Of a stretch of DNA of 5,528 nt, positions 1-5,528 are shown piece after piece; positions within the stretch are counted from its first letter, which is position 1; every line of letters begins with the position of its first letter. This DNA is from Clostridia bacterium (GTDB taxonomy: Bacteria; Bacillota; Clostridia; Peptostreptococcales; Anaerovoracaceae): contig CAAEEE010000311.1 in assembly GCA_900754805.1 (NCBI GenBank), forward strand, positions 1 to 5,528, read 5' to 3'. The position numbers were made by a program, and so were the translations under genes. The notes beneath the pieces were generated by a model. The model had not been told where the DNA came from. It made no database searches and saw only the letters and a program-made list of their open reading frames with translations.

Positions 1-63
1 GCGCACGCAAAGGTACTGGACGCTTTGAAAGAAAAGCTGAACATCAACCTGAGAGAAATGTAA
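1..63 (+). CDS. pheT: C-terminal end of probable phenylalanyl-tRNA synthetase beta subunit (partial)
   Basis: The first 20 codons of the window are open in frame 1 and end at TAA (61-63). The tail reads AHAKVLDALKEKLNINLREM. This pattern, an amphipathic helix followed by a short strand with a final LR, resembles the end of the FDX-ACB (ferredoxin-fold anticodon-binding) domain that closes bacterial PheT, where 'LxALxEKxxxxLR' endings are common. PheT is the beta chain of the alpha2beta2 cytoplasmic enzyme that charges tRNA-Phe; its C-terminal domain contacts the tRNA. The position directly upstream of zapA and mutS2 supports the call, because pheS-pheT precede these genes in Bacillus and many Clostridia. 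Only about 20 residues are visible, so the assignment rests on a short match plus gene order. The 5' end lies outside the window. Confidence 0.72.
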   Translation, partial: AHAKVLDALKEKLNINLREM

Positions 64-116
64 TTTTTCTCGGAAATGCGTAAAAAGCCCGCAAGAAGGC
101 AGCAGAGCAGAAAAAC

Positions 117-122
117 AGGAGG
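117..122 (+). promoter_or_regulatory. Shine-Dalgarno site of zapA
   Basis: A perfect AGGAGG lies 6 nt before the ATG at 129. It fixes the zapA start. The zapA frame has an in-frame TAA at 81-83 and no other ATG between it and 129. The rest of the 64-128 gap shows no convincing promoter or terminator, so zapA is probably read through from the upstream gene. Confidence 0.85.
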
Positions 123-128
123 AAAAGG

Positions 129-596
129 ATGGAAGACAGAAAAGTTGGAGTTCGGATTTACGGACAGGACTATACGATATCCGGAGAACGAGACGAGCAG
201 ACGATTGTTGAGATTGCTGCTTACGTCGATGCGAAAATGCGGGAAATCGGAAGATTCTTTGCAGGAGGCGCGCAGGGCTCCCTTGCGGTTTTAGCGGCTG
301 TCAATGTTGCGGATGAACTTTTCGAAGCGAAGGAAAAAATCGCGGAGCTGGAGGCTGCGAAGGCACAGATGGAAAAAGACTCGCAGCATTATCTGAAGAT
401 GTGGGATGAAGCGAAAAAAAGCTTTATGCAGTACAAGGATGAGGCGGCAAAATCCGCAGATGAAAGAAAAGAAAGCGAAGAAAAGTACCGCAGGCTGGAA
501 GCCAAATGCAGCGAATTCGAAAATTCCTGTTTCGATCTGCAGATGGAGAATGTTCAGCTGAAAAATGAACTCGAAAAATTACAGAGGAATCCATGA
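129..596 (+). CDS. zapA: ZapA-like cell division protein with long C-terminal coiled coil
   Basis: This 155-residue protein begins with a ZapA domain. Residues 6-18 (VGVRIYGQDYTIS) form the typical first strands. A helix follows (about 21-42) with a 'YVDAKMREI' segment, then a second helix (about 50-70) containing 'LAVLAAVNVADEL', the usual ZapA dimerisation helix. ZapA binds FtsZ in the cytoplasm and bundles protofilaments at the division ring. Residues from about 66 to 152 are rich in E, K, A and Q with heptad-like spacing and look like a continuous coiled coil. That makes the protein much longer than Bacillus ZapA (about 85 residues). Two cysteines, C127 and C134, are seven residues apart, on the same helical face. 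The start is set by AGGAGG 6 nt upstream. The 3' end overlaps mutS2 by 4 nt (ATGA). The family call is firm; the function of the extension is unknown to me. Confidence 0.88.
   Translation: MEDRKVGVRIYGQDYTISGERDEQTIVEIAAYVDAKMREIGRFFAGGAQGSLAVLAAVNVADELFEAKEKIAELEAAKAQMEKDSQHYLKMWDEAKKSFMQYKDEAAKSADERKESEEKYRRLEAKCSEFENSCFDLQMENVQLKNELEKLQRNP
583..588 (+). promoter_or_regulatory. Shine-Dalgarno site of mutS2, inside zapA
   Basis: AGAGGA lies 4 nt before the mutS2 ATG, within the last codons of zapA. Together with the ATGA stop/start overlap at 593-596, this suggests translational coupling of mutS2 to zapA. Confidence 0.65.
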
Positions 597-2965
597 ATAA
601 AAAAGGACTGAAAGTTTTAGAGTACGATAAGATTATCGAGATGCTGAAAGCACAGGCAAACTCACAGATGGCAAAGGAGCGGCTTGCCGCTCTTCTGCCG
701 GAAACGGAGATCCACCGGATTCGCGAGGGACTTGCGGAGACAAGCGAGGCGGTTACCGTTATCGTGAAAAAAGGAGCGCTTCCGCTGGGAGAAATCTATG
801 ATATCAACAGCGCGCTTCACTTCGCTAAAAAAGGCGGAACGCTGACGATGCGCCAGCTGCTTCAGATCTTATACAACATGAAAGTTACGGGAAATGTAAT
901 CACCTTTTTAAAAAGCGACCTCGAATATCTGCCCATCATCATGGGAATGTCCGAAGTGCTGGTTGCTTTCCCGAAGCTCGCGGAGCGGATTGACCGCAGC
1001 ATTTTATCTGAGGATGAGATGGCAGACAGCGCTTCGCCGGAGCTGAGAAACATCCGAAGAAGCATTGCCCGTCAGAACGAGGCAATTCGCAGCAAGATGA
1101 ATCACATCCTGAATTCTTCAGATAATAAAACATTTCTACAAGACGCAATCGTTACGATGCGCGACGGCAGATATGTTGTTCCGGTTAAAGCCGAACATAG
1201 AGCCAAAATGCCGGGCATTATCCATGACCAGTCATCGAGCGGAGCGACGATTTTCATAGAGCCGCAGGTAATTGTCAACCTGAATAATGAGCTGCGTGAG
1301 CTCGAACTGGCGGAAAAGGCGGAAATCGAGAGAATTCTGGCGGAACTGTCCTCTGCCGCAGCAGAACACTTCCATGATTTAATCAATAACCAGAAAATTT
1401 TGATTGAGCTGGACATCATCTTCGCGAAGGGAAAGCTTTCGTGCAAAATGCAGGCGGAAGAGCCGAGCATCAATGAGGAGGGTTTTCTTGATTTGAGGCT
1501 TGCCAGACACCCACTGATTGAACCGAAAAAAGTTGTCCCGATAAATCTGTCCATTGGAAAAGAGTATCAGACGCTTGTCATTACCGGACCGAATACGGGA
1601 GGAAAGACTGTTACATTGAAAACCGCAGGACTTTTGGCGATGATGGCGCAGAGTGGGCTTCATATTCCGGCGGCGTCGACCAGCAGCCTTCCGATTTATC
1701 GGGAAATCTTCGCGGATATCGGCGATGAGCAAAGCATTGAGCAGAGCCTGAGTACCTTTTCCTCGCATATGAAGAATACGGTATATCTGGTTGAAAAAGC
1801 GGGAAGCGGCACGCTCGTGCTGCTGGACGAACTTGGAGCGGGAACGGACCCAACCGAAGGCGCTGCGCTTGCCATTGCGATTCTGGAGCGGCTTGCGGCG
1901 CAGGGCGCGCATACGATTGCGACAACACACTATAATGAATTAAAGAAATACGCGCTTTCTACGGAAGGCGTTGAAAATGCTTCGATGGAATTCAATGTAG
2001 AGACACTTAGCCCGACCTACAGACTTTCCATCGGCGTACCGGGAAAGTCCAACGCTTTCGAGATTTCAAAGAAACTCGGACTTCCCGGCGAAATCATAGA
2101 CAGAGCCAATCAGCTCATAGAAAAAGGCGACATCGCTTTTGAAGAGGTCATCAGCGCAATCGAAAACGATAAGCGCAAGGCGCAGGAGGAACGCGATGAG
2201 GCGGTTCGACTTGCCGAAGAACTGAAAAAGCAGAAAGAAGAAATCGAAAAAAGACAGCAGGAGCTGGAAAAACGCGAAAGCAAGGTTTTAAAGGACGCAC
2301 GGGAAGAGGCGAGAGCCATCATTAAAGAAGCTCGTGAAACCGCCGCAGGTGTTCAGAAGGAACTGAAGGAACTGGCGAAAGTCCAAAGCCTCGGAGAACG
2401 GACGAAGCGGCTGGAAAAGAGCAAACGCAGAATCAAGGAAAGCGAAAACCGCTATGCGGACGGCATAGAAAGACCTGTGAACGCCAATCCGGTAATCGCA
2501 GAGGAGCTTCAGACGGGCGACCGCGTAAAGATTCTTACGCTCGACCAGAATGGCGAAGTGCTGACATTGCCGGATGAAAAAGGCGATTTGACGGTAAAGG
2601 TCGGCATTATGAAAATCAATGTCAATGTTTCCGATTTAATGCTCATCATCGACGGCACGAAGAAGAAAAAGCCGCGCACGGGTGGATATGGAAATCTGTA
2701 TCGCAAAAAAGCACAGACCATATCAATGTCTGTCAATGTGCAGGGTCAGAATTTGGAAGACGCCTTAATGAATGTCGATAAATATATCGATGACGCTTAT
2801 ATGGCAGGCTTGAAAGAAGTCACTGTCATTCACGGAAACGGCACGGGTGTCTTGAAAGAGGGTCTCAGACGCAGCTTCAAAAAGCACAAGCTCATAGTCT
2901 CCTACCGCAAGGGCGGCTATAATGAAGGCCGAGACGGTGTTACAATCGTTAAATTAAAGGAGTAA
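593..2965 (+). CDS. mutS2: MutS2 family ATPase with C-terminal Smr domain
   Basis: This 790-residue protein matches the usual MutS2 length (about 785 in Bacillus). It lacks the MutS mismatch-recognition domain and starts with the core/clamp region (about 1-310). The ABC-type ATPase follows: Walker A GPNTGGKT at 332-339, signature STFSSHM at 387-393, Walker B LVLLDELGAGTD at 408-419 (D412, E413), and H-loop H446 in TTHYNEL. Residues about 515-620 form a highly charged coiled coil. Residues about 638-686 resemble the KOW-like segment of MutS2 (TGDRVKILTLDQNGEVL). The Smr domain spans about 712-790, with HGNGTG at 747-752. Its first motif is VNVQG (714-718) where many homologues have LDLRG. In other bacteria MutS2 has been linked to suppression of recombination and, in Bacillus, to splitting collided ribosomes. 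Its place between translation genes fits the latter. The start gives the common MutS2 N-terminus (LKVLEYDKI). Confidence 0.96.
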   Translation: MNKKGLKVLEYDKIIEMLKAQANSQMAKERLAALLPETEIHRIREGLAETSEAVTVIVKKGALPLGEIYDINSALHFAKKGGTLTMRQLLQILYNMKVTGNVITFLKSDLEYLPIIMGMSEVLVAFPKLAERIDRSILSEDEMADSASPELRNIRRSIARQNEAIRSKMNHILNSSDNKTFLQDAIVTMRDGRYVVPVKAEHRAKMPGIIHDQSSSGATIFIEPQVIVNLNNELRELELAEKAEIERILAELSSAAAEHFHDLINNQKILIELDIIFAKGKLSCKMQAEEPSINEEGFLDLRLARHPLIEPKKVVPINLSIGKEYQTLVITGPNTGGKTVTLKTAGLLAMMAQSGLHIPAASTSSLPIYREIFADIGDEQSIEQSLSTFSSHMKNTVYLVEKAGSGTLVLLDELGAGTDPTEGAALAIAILERLAAQGAHTIATTHYNELKKYALSTEGVENASMEFNVETLSPTYRLSIGVPGKSNAFEISKKLGLPGEIIDRANQLIEKGDIAFEEVISAIENDKRKAQEERDEAVRLAEELKKQKEEIEKRQQELEKRESKVLKDAREEARAIIKEARETAAGVQKELKELAKVQSLGERTKRLEKSKRRIKESENRYADGIERPVNANPVIAEELQTGDRVKILTLDQNGEVLTLPDEKGDLTVKVGIMKINVNVSDLMLIIDGTKKKKPRTGGYGNLYRKKAQTISMSVNVQGQNLEDALMNVDKYIDDAYMAGLKEVTVIHGNGTGVLKEGLRRSFKKHKLIVSYRKGGYNEGRDGVTIVKLKE
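2956..2962 (+). promoter_or_regulatory. Shine-Dalgarno site of the DUF523 gene
   Basis: AAAGGAG lies in the last codons of mutS2, 5 nt before the ATG at 2968. The mutS2 stop codon (2963-2965) falls between the site and the start. A ribosome terminating on mutS2 is therefore positioned to start the next gene. Confidence 0.8.
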
Positions 2966-2967
2966 AG

Positions 2968-3408
2968 ATGTATATTATAAGCGGATGTCTGCTGGGACAT
3001 AATTGTAAATATAACGGCGGAAACAACCGAAACGAGGATGTAATCAGGTTCTGCGAGGAACACGAATACCTCGTCGTCTGTCCGGAACGCGCAGGAAACC
3101 TGCCAACGCCCCGCCCTTCGGCAGAAAAGGTCGGAAACCGGATTTTAAACAGCGAAGGCAAGGATGTGACGGAAAAGTTCCTCAAGGGTGCTGAAATCTC
3201 GTTTAAAATCTGCATGCAGATGGCCGCAATGAAAAATGAGCCGATCGAAGGAGCGATTCTCAAGGCAAACAGCCCGTCCTGCGGATTTGGCAAAATATAC
3301 GACGGAACCTTCAGCGGCACGCCGGTGGACGGAAACGGTGTTTTCGCCTCCATGCTGTGCGCACAGGGAATTGAAATCATAACGGAAAAGGAGAAAATAA
3401 AATGGTAA
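2968..3408 (+). CDS. DUF523 family protein, TudS-like [4Fe-4S] desulfidase candidate
   Basis: This 146-residue cytoplasmic protein has the hallmarks of DUF523 (YbbK-like): an N-terminal SGCLLGHNCKYNGG (5-18), CPERAGNLPTPRPSAE (38-53) and LKANSPSCGFGKIYDGTFSG (98-117). The characterised member of this family, TudS, holds a [4Fe-4S] cluster by three cysteines and removes sulfur from 2-thiouracil. By motif position the equivalent ligands here are probably C7, C38 and C105, which leaves one iron free for substrate sulfur. C13 is also in the conserved N-terminal motif. The length is normal for a stand-alone DUF523 protein, and there is no signal peptide or membrane segment. The gene starts 2 nt after mutS2 and overlaps argS by 7 nt, so it sits within a translation-related operon. 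The family call is strong. Desulfidase activity and the true substrate are inferred by homology only; DUF523 members may differ in substrate. Confidence 0.88.
   Translation: MYIISGCLLGHNCKYNGGNNRNEDVIRFCEEHEYLVVCPERAGNLPTPRPSAEKVGNRILNSEGKDVTEKFLKGAEISFKICMQMAAMKNEPIEGAILKANSPSCGFGKIYDGTFSGTPVDGNGVFASMLCAQGIEIITEKEKIKW
3388..3393 (+). promoter_or_regulatory. Shine-Dalgarno site of argS, inside the DUF523 gene
   Basis: AAGGAG lies 8 nt before the argS ATG at 3402. Both the site and the start codon are within the end of the upstream DUF523 gene (stop TAA at 3406-3408), consistent with coupled translation. Confidence 0.8.
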
Positions 3409-5117
3409 ATTTTAAAGAAGAAATTGCGAAATTAATCGCAGAACAGGTCAGCGATTTAGATATTTCCGAAATTCAGGAAATGATAGAAGTTCCGCAGGAC
3501 TCCAAGATGGGCGACTACGCTTTTCCTTGCTTTAAACTGGCGAAAACGCTTCGCAAAGCACCGCCGCTGATTGCAAAAGGCATCGCCGAAAAGATTTCCG
3601 GAAACGAAATGTTTGAAAAGGTAGAACAGGTAAACGCTTATGTGAACATGTTCTTATCGAAGGAAGAACTCGTCAAGGATGTGGTTGCGGATGTGCTTGA
3701 AAAAGGCGCAGATTACGGTAAAACCAATGTCGGAGGCGGAAAGCCGGTTATCGTTGAGTACTCTTCTCCGAACATTGCCAAGCCGTTCCATATCGGACAC
3801 ATCAGAAGCACGGTAATCGGAAATTCGCTTTATAAAATTTATGACGCGATGGGTTATAATGTAACCAGAATCAACCATCTCGGCGACTACGGCACGCAGT
3901 TCGGCAAGATGATCGTTGCCTACAGACACTGGGGAAACAAGCAGGATGTCATCGATGAACCGATTAAAACCCTGCTCAGCTACTATACGAAATTCCATGT
4001 GGAAGTTGAAAACCATCCGGAACTGGACGACGAGGCAAGAGCAACCTTTGCGAAGCTGGAACACGGCGAAAAAGAAGAAGTTGAGCTTTGGCAGTGGTTT
4101 CGTGACGAATCCCTGAAAGAATTTACGAGAGTATATGATATGCTTGGAATCAGCTACGATTCCTATGCGGGTGAATCTTTCTACTCGGATAAGATGCCTG
4201 CAATTGTGGAGGATTTGAAGCAGAAAAATCTCCTTGTGGAATCCAAGGGCGCGATGATCGTGGATTTAGAGCCGTACGGACTGACTCCGGCACCGATTCT
4301 GAAATCGGACGGTTCCACACTGTATATCACTCGCGATATTGCGTGCGCGAAATACAGAAAAGACACCTATGATTTCTATAAAAACATCTATGTTGTGGCA
4401 TCCCAGCAGAACCTGCACTTCCAGCAGCTTAAGAAAATTCTTGAATTAATGGGGTTTGAATGGGCGAAGGACATTATCCATGTGCCGTTCGGTCTGGTAA
4501 GTCTGGAAGAGGGAACAATGTCAACGCGGGAAGGACGAGTTGTATTCCTCGAGGATGTTTTGAACAGAGCGATTGAAGAAACCAGAGAGATTATCAAGGA
4601 AAAGGGTGTTGCAACCGACAATATCGAAGAGACGGCGAAACAGGTCGGCATCGGTGCGGTGGTGTTTAACGAACTTTCCAACAACAGAATTAAAGACTAT
4701 GTTTTCTCCTGGAAGAAGGTTTTAGACTTCAACGGAGAAACAGGACCATATGTGCAGTACACCTATGCGAGAGCGGCAAGCATCCTCAGAAATGCGGGCG
4801 AAGAACTTGTTAAGAAGGCGCGGACAGCAGAAATCAAGCCGGAATATATTACAGGCGAAAGCGCTTACGAATTGGCAAAACTGATTTACAAGTTACCGGA
4901 TGTTGTCGTTGAGGCAGGCGAAAAATATGAGCCTTCGATTGTTACAAGACACATCGTTGACCTTGCGCAGAGCTTTAACCGTTTCTATCATGACGAACAT
5001 ATTCTGGTAGATAATGAGGAAGAAAAGACCGCGAAAGTTGCGATGGTAATCGCAGCGAAAACCGCAATCAAGAATGGACTGGCACTGCTCGGAATGCAGG
5101 CACCGGAGAGAATGTAA
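3402..5117 (+). CDS. argS: Arginyl-tRNA synthetase
   Basis: This 571-residue class I synthetase attaches arginine to tRNA-Arg with ATP in the cytoplasm; like GlnRS, GluRS and class I LysRS, ArgRS needs the tRNA present to activate its amino acid. Residues about 1-90 form the N-terminal tRNA-binding (Add-1) domain, with 'PQDSKMGDYAFPCFKLAK' at 31-48. The catalytic core has EYSSPNIAKPFHIGHIRST (119-137) with HIGH at 130-133 and the conserved upstream lysine K127. It continues with INHLGDYGTQFG (157-168), SDGSTLYITRDIA (302-314) and the KMSKS-region equivalent MSTREG (373-378). The C-terminal DALR-type anticodon-binding domain covers about 445-571, beginning at GPYVQYTYARAASI (448-461), and ends in the usual LLGMQAPERM. 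Length and all blocks are normal for the family. The degenerate KMSKS is common in ArgRS and not a sign of decay. The start is set by AAGGAG and by the normal N-terminus (VNFKEEIAKLI). Confidence 0.98.
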   Translation: MVNFKEEIAKLIAEQVSDLDISEIQEMIEVPQDSKMGDYAFPCFKLAKTLRKAPPLIAKGIAEKISGNEMFEKVEQVNAYVNMFLSKEELVKDVVADVLEKGADYGKTNVGGGKPVIVEYSSPNIAKPFHIGHIRSTVIGNSLYKIYDAMGYNVTRINHLGDYGTQFGKMIVAYRHWGNKQDVIDEPIKTLLSYYTKFHVEVENHPELDDEARATFAKLEHGEKEEVELWQWFRDESLKEFTRVYDMLGISYDSYAGESFYSDKMPAIVEDLKQKNLLVESKGAMIVDLEPYGLTPAPILKSDGSTLYITRDIACAKYRKDTYDFYKNIYVVASQQNLHFQQLKKILELMGFEWAKDIIHVPFGLVSLEEGTMSTREGRVVFLEDVLNRAIEETREIIKEKGVATDNIEETAKQVGIGAVVFNELSNNRIKDYVFSWKKVLDFNGETGPYVQYTYARAASILRNAGEELVKKARTAEIKPEYITGESAYELAKLIYKLPDVVVEAGEKYEPSIVTRHIVDLAQSFNRFYHDEHILVDNEEEKTAKVAMVIAAKTAIKNGLALLGMQAPERM

Positions 5118-5123
5118 AACCAC

Positions 5124-5128
5124 AGGAG
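5124..5128 (+). promoter_or_regulatory. Shine-Dalgarno site of the radical SAM gene
   Basis: AGGAG lies 10 nt before the ATG at 5139, in the 21-nt gap after argS. The gap is too short for a terminator and none is seen. The next gene is therefore probably on the same transcript, but less tightly coupled than the others. Confidence 0.7.
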
Positions 5129-5138
5129 AATTAGATCA

Positions 5139-5528
5139 ATGAGATATGTTGGAGACATTTACAGACCGCCGAGTGAGGCCTACAGCCTGCTCGTACAGGT
5201 CACAATCGGATGTTCGCATAATAAATGCACATTTTGCAATATGTTTAAGGCGAAGCAGTTTCGTGTGAGAAAAATTGAGGAAGTGCTGGAGGATTTGGCT
5301 GACGCGAGAAAGCATTACCGGAAAGTGGAAAGAATTTTCCTCTGCGATGGAGATGCGCTTTGTCTGGCGAATCATAAGCTTTTGACAATCCTTGATTTTA
5401 TCCGTGAAAATTTTCCGGAGTGCGAGAGAGTGGCAACCTACGGACGCGCATCGGATATTCTCAGAAAAAGCGATGAAGAACTTCGCGAGCTGAGAGAGCA
5501 CGGCCTTAAAATTATCTATATCGGAGCA
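5139..5528 (+). CDS. Radical SAM protein, N-terminal part (runs off window)
   Basis: From the ATG at 5139 the frame stays open to the window end, giving 130 residues with no stop; the C-terminus lies outside. The start is supported by AGGAG 10 nt upstream. The N-terminus MRYVGDIYRPPSEAYSLLVQ leads into VTIGCSHNKCTFCNMFK (21-37). Its three cysteines C25, C30 and C33 are the likely ligands of the SAM-binding [4Fe-4S] cluster. The spacing is CX4CX2C, one residue longer than the classic CX3CX2C. A later strand FLCDGDAL (67-74) probably corresponds to the SAM-contacting 'GGE'-type motif, and ATYGRASDILRK (99-110) and IIYIGA (125-130) fit further beta strands of the partial TIM barrel. It resembles a group of uncharacterised clostridial radical SAM proteins (COG1032/Elp3-like fold) with 'GCSHNKCTFC' motifs. 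The substrate is unknown, and an accessory C-terminal domain cannot be judged. Confidence 0.88.
   Translation, partial: MRYVGDIYRPPSEAYSLLVQVTIGCSHNKCTFCNMFKAKQFRVRKIEEVLEDLADARKHYRKVERIFLCDGDALCLANHKLLTILDFIRENFPECERVATYGRASDILRKSDEELRELREHGLKIIYIGA

Noticed and set aside
64..128. Possible terminator or promoter in the pheT-zapA gap
   Set aside because: Only a very weak GCC/GGC pairing is visible, with no T-run after it. No clear -35/-10 pair is seen.
76..294. 72-codon + strand open frame overlapping the start of zapA
   Set aside because: It lies mostly inside zapA in another frame, has no good ribosome binding site, and its arginine-rich sequence resembles no family. The zapA frame has a perfect AGGAGG and a recognisable domain.
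1102..1930. Long minus-strand open frames (to 183 codons) opposite mutS2
   Set aside because: They are shadows of the MutS2 coding frame, with low-complexity S/R-rich translations and no recognisable domain. The + strand carries the conserved ATPase motifs.
2949..3380. 143-codon minus-strand open frame opposite the DUF523 gene
   Set aside because: It is antisense to a gene with strong family motifs, and its translation shows no known domain.
5136..5501. 121-codon minus-strand open frame at the window end
   Set aside because: It lies opposite the radical SAM reading frame, which has a ribosome binding site and a three-cysteine cluster motif.
1..5528. Mobile element, CRISPR, phage, tRNA/rRNA or defence system
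   Set aside because: I saw no inverted-repeat ends, transposase motifs, spaced direct repeats or RNA gene folds. The window is almost wholly filled by conserved housekeeping genes.

Overview
The window is a compact stretch of a chromosomal housekeeping operon. It most likely comes from an anaerobic Firmicute of class Clostridia. Three things point there: moderate GC (roughly 45-50% by eye), strong AGGAG-type Shine-Dalgarno sites before every gene, and the order pheT - zapA - mutS2. That order resembles the pheST-zapA-mutS2 cluster of Bacillus and many Clostridia. I cannot assign a family or genus from the sequence alone. All genes are on the + strand, packed with overlaps or very short gaps. 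I see no terminator hairpin, RNA gene, mobile element, repeat array or CRISPR.

Layout: (1) positions 1-63 hold the last 20 codons of an upstream gene, most likely pheT (phenylalanyl-tRNA synthetase beta chain). (2) A 65-nt gap carries the zapA ribosome binding site. (3) zapA (129-596) encodes a ZapA cell-division protein with a long C-terminal coiled coil. (4) mutS2 (593-2965) encodes a full-length MutS2 ATPase with a C-terminal Smr domain, and overlaps zapA by ATGA. (5) A DUF523 protein (2968-3408) follows 2 nt later; it is related to the iron-sulfur thiouracil desulfidase TudS. (6) argS (3402-5117), arginyl-tRNA synthetase, overlaps the DUF523 gene by 7 nt. (7) After 21 nt, a radical SAM gene begins (5139) and runs off the window end. 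It shows as an open frame only because the window cuts it.

Functionally the cluster mixes translation (two aminoacyl-tRNA synthetases, and MutS2, which in Bacillus has a role in rescuing collided ribosomes), cell division (ZapA) and two little-characterised iron-sulfur proteins. The overlaps suggest one transcript with translational coupling from zapA to argS.

Nothing here is a clearly new system. The items most worth a second look are the non-canonical CX4CX2C cluster motif of the radical SAM protein, the coupling of the DUF523 desulfidase-like gene to argS, and the degenerate first motif of the MutS2 Smr domain.
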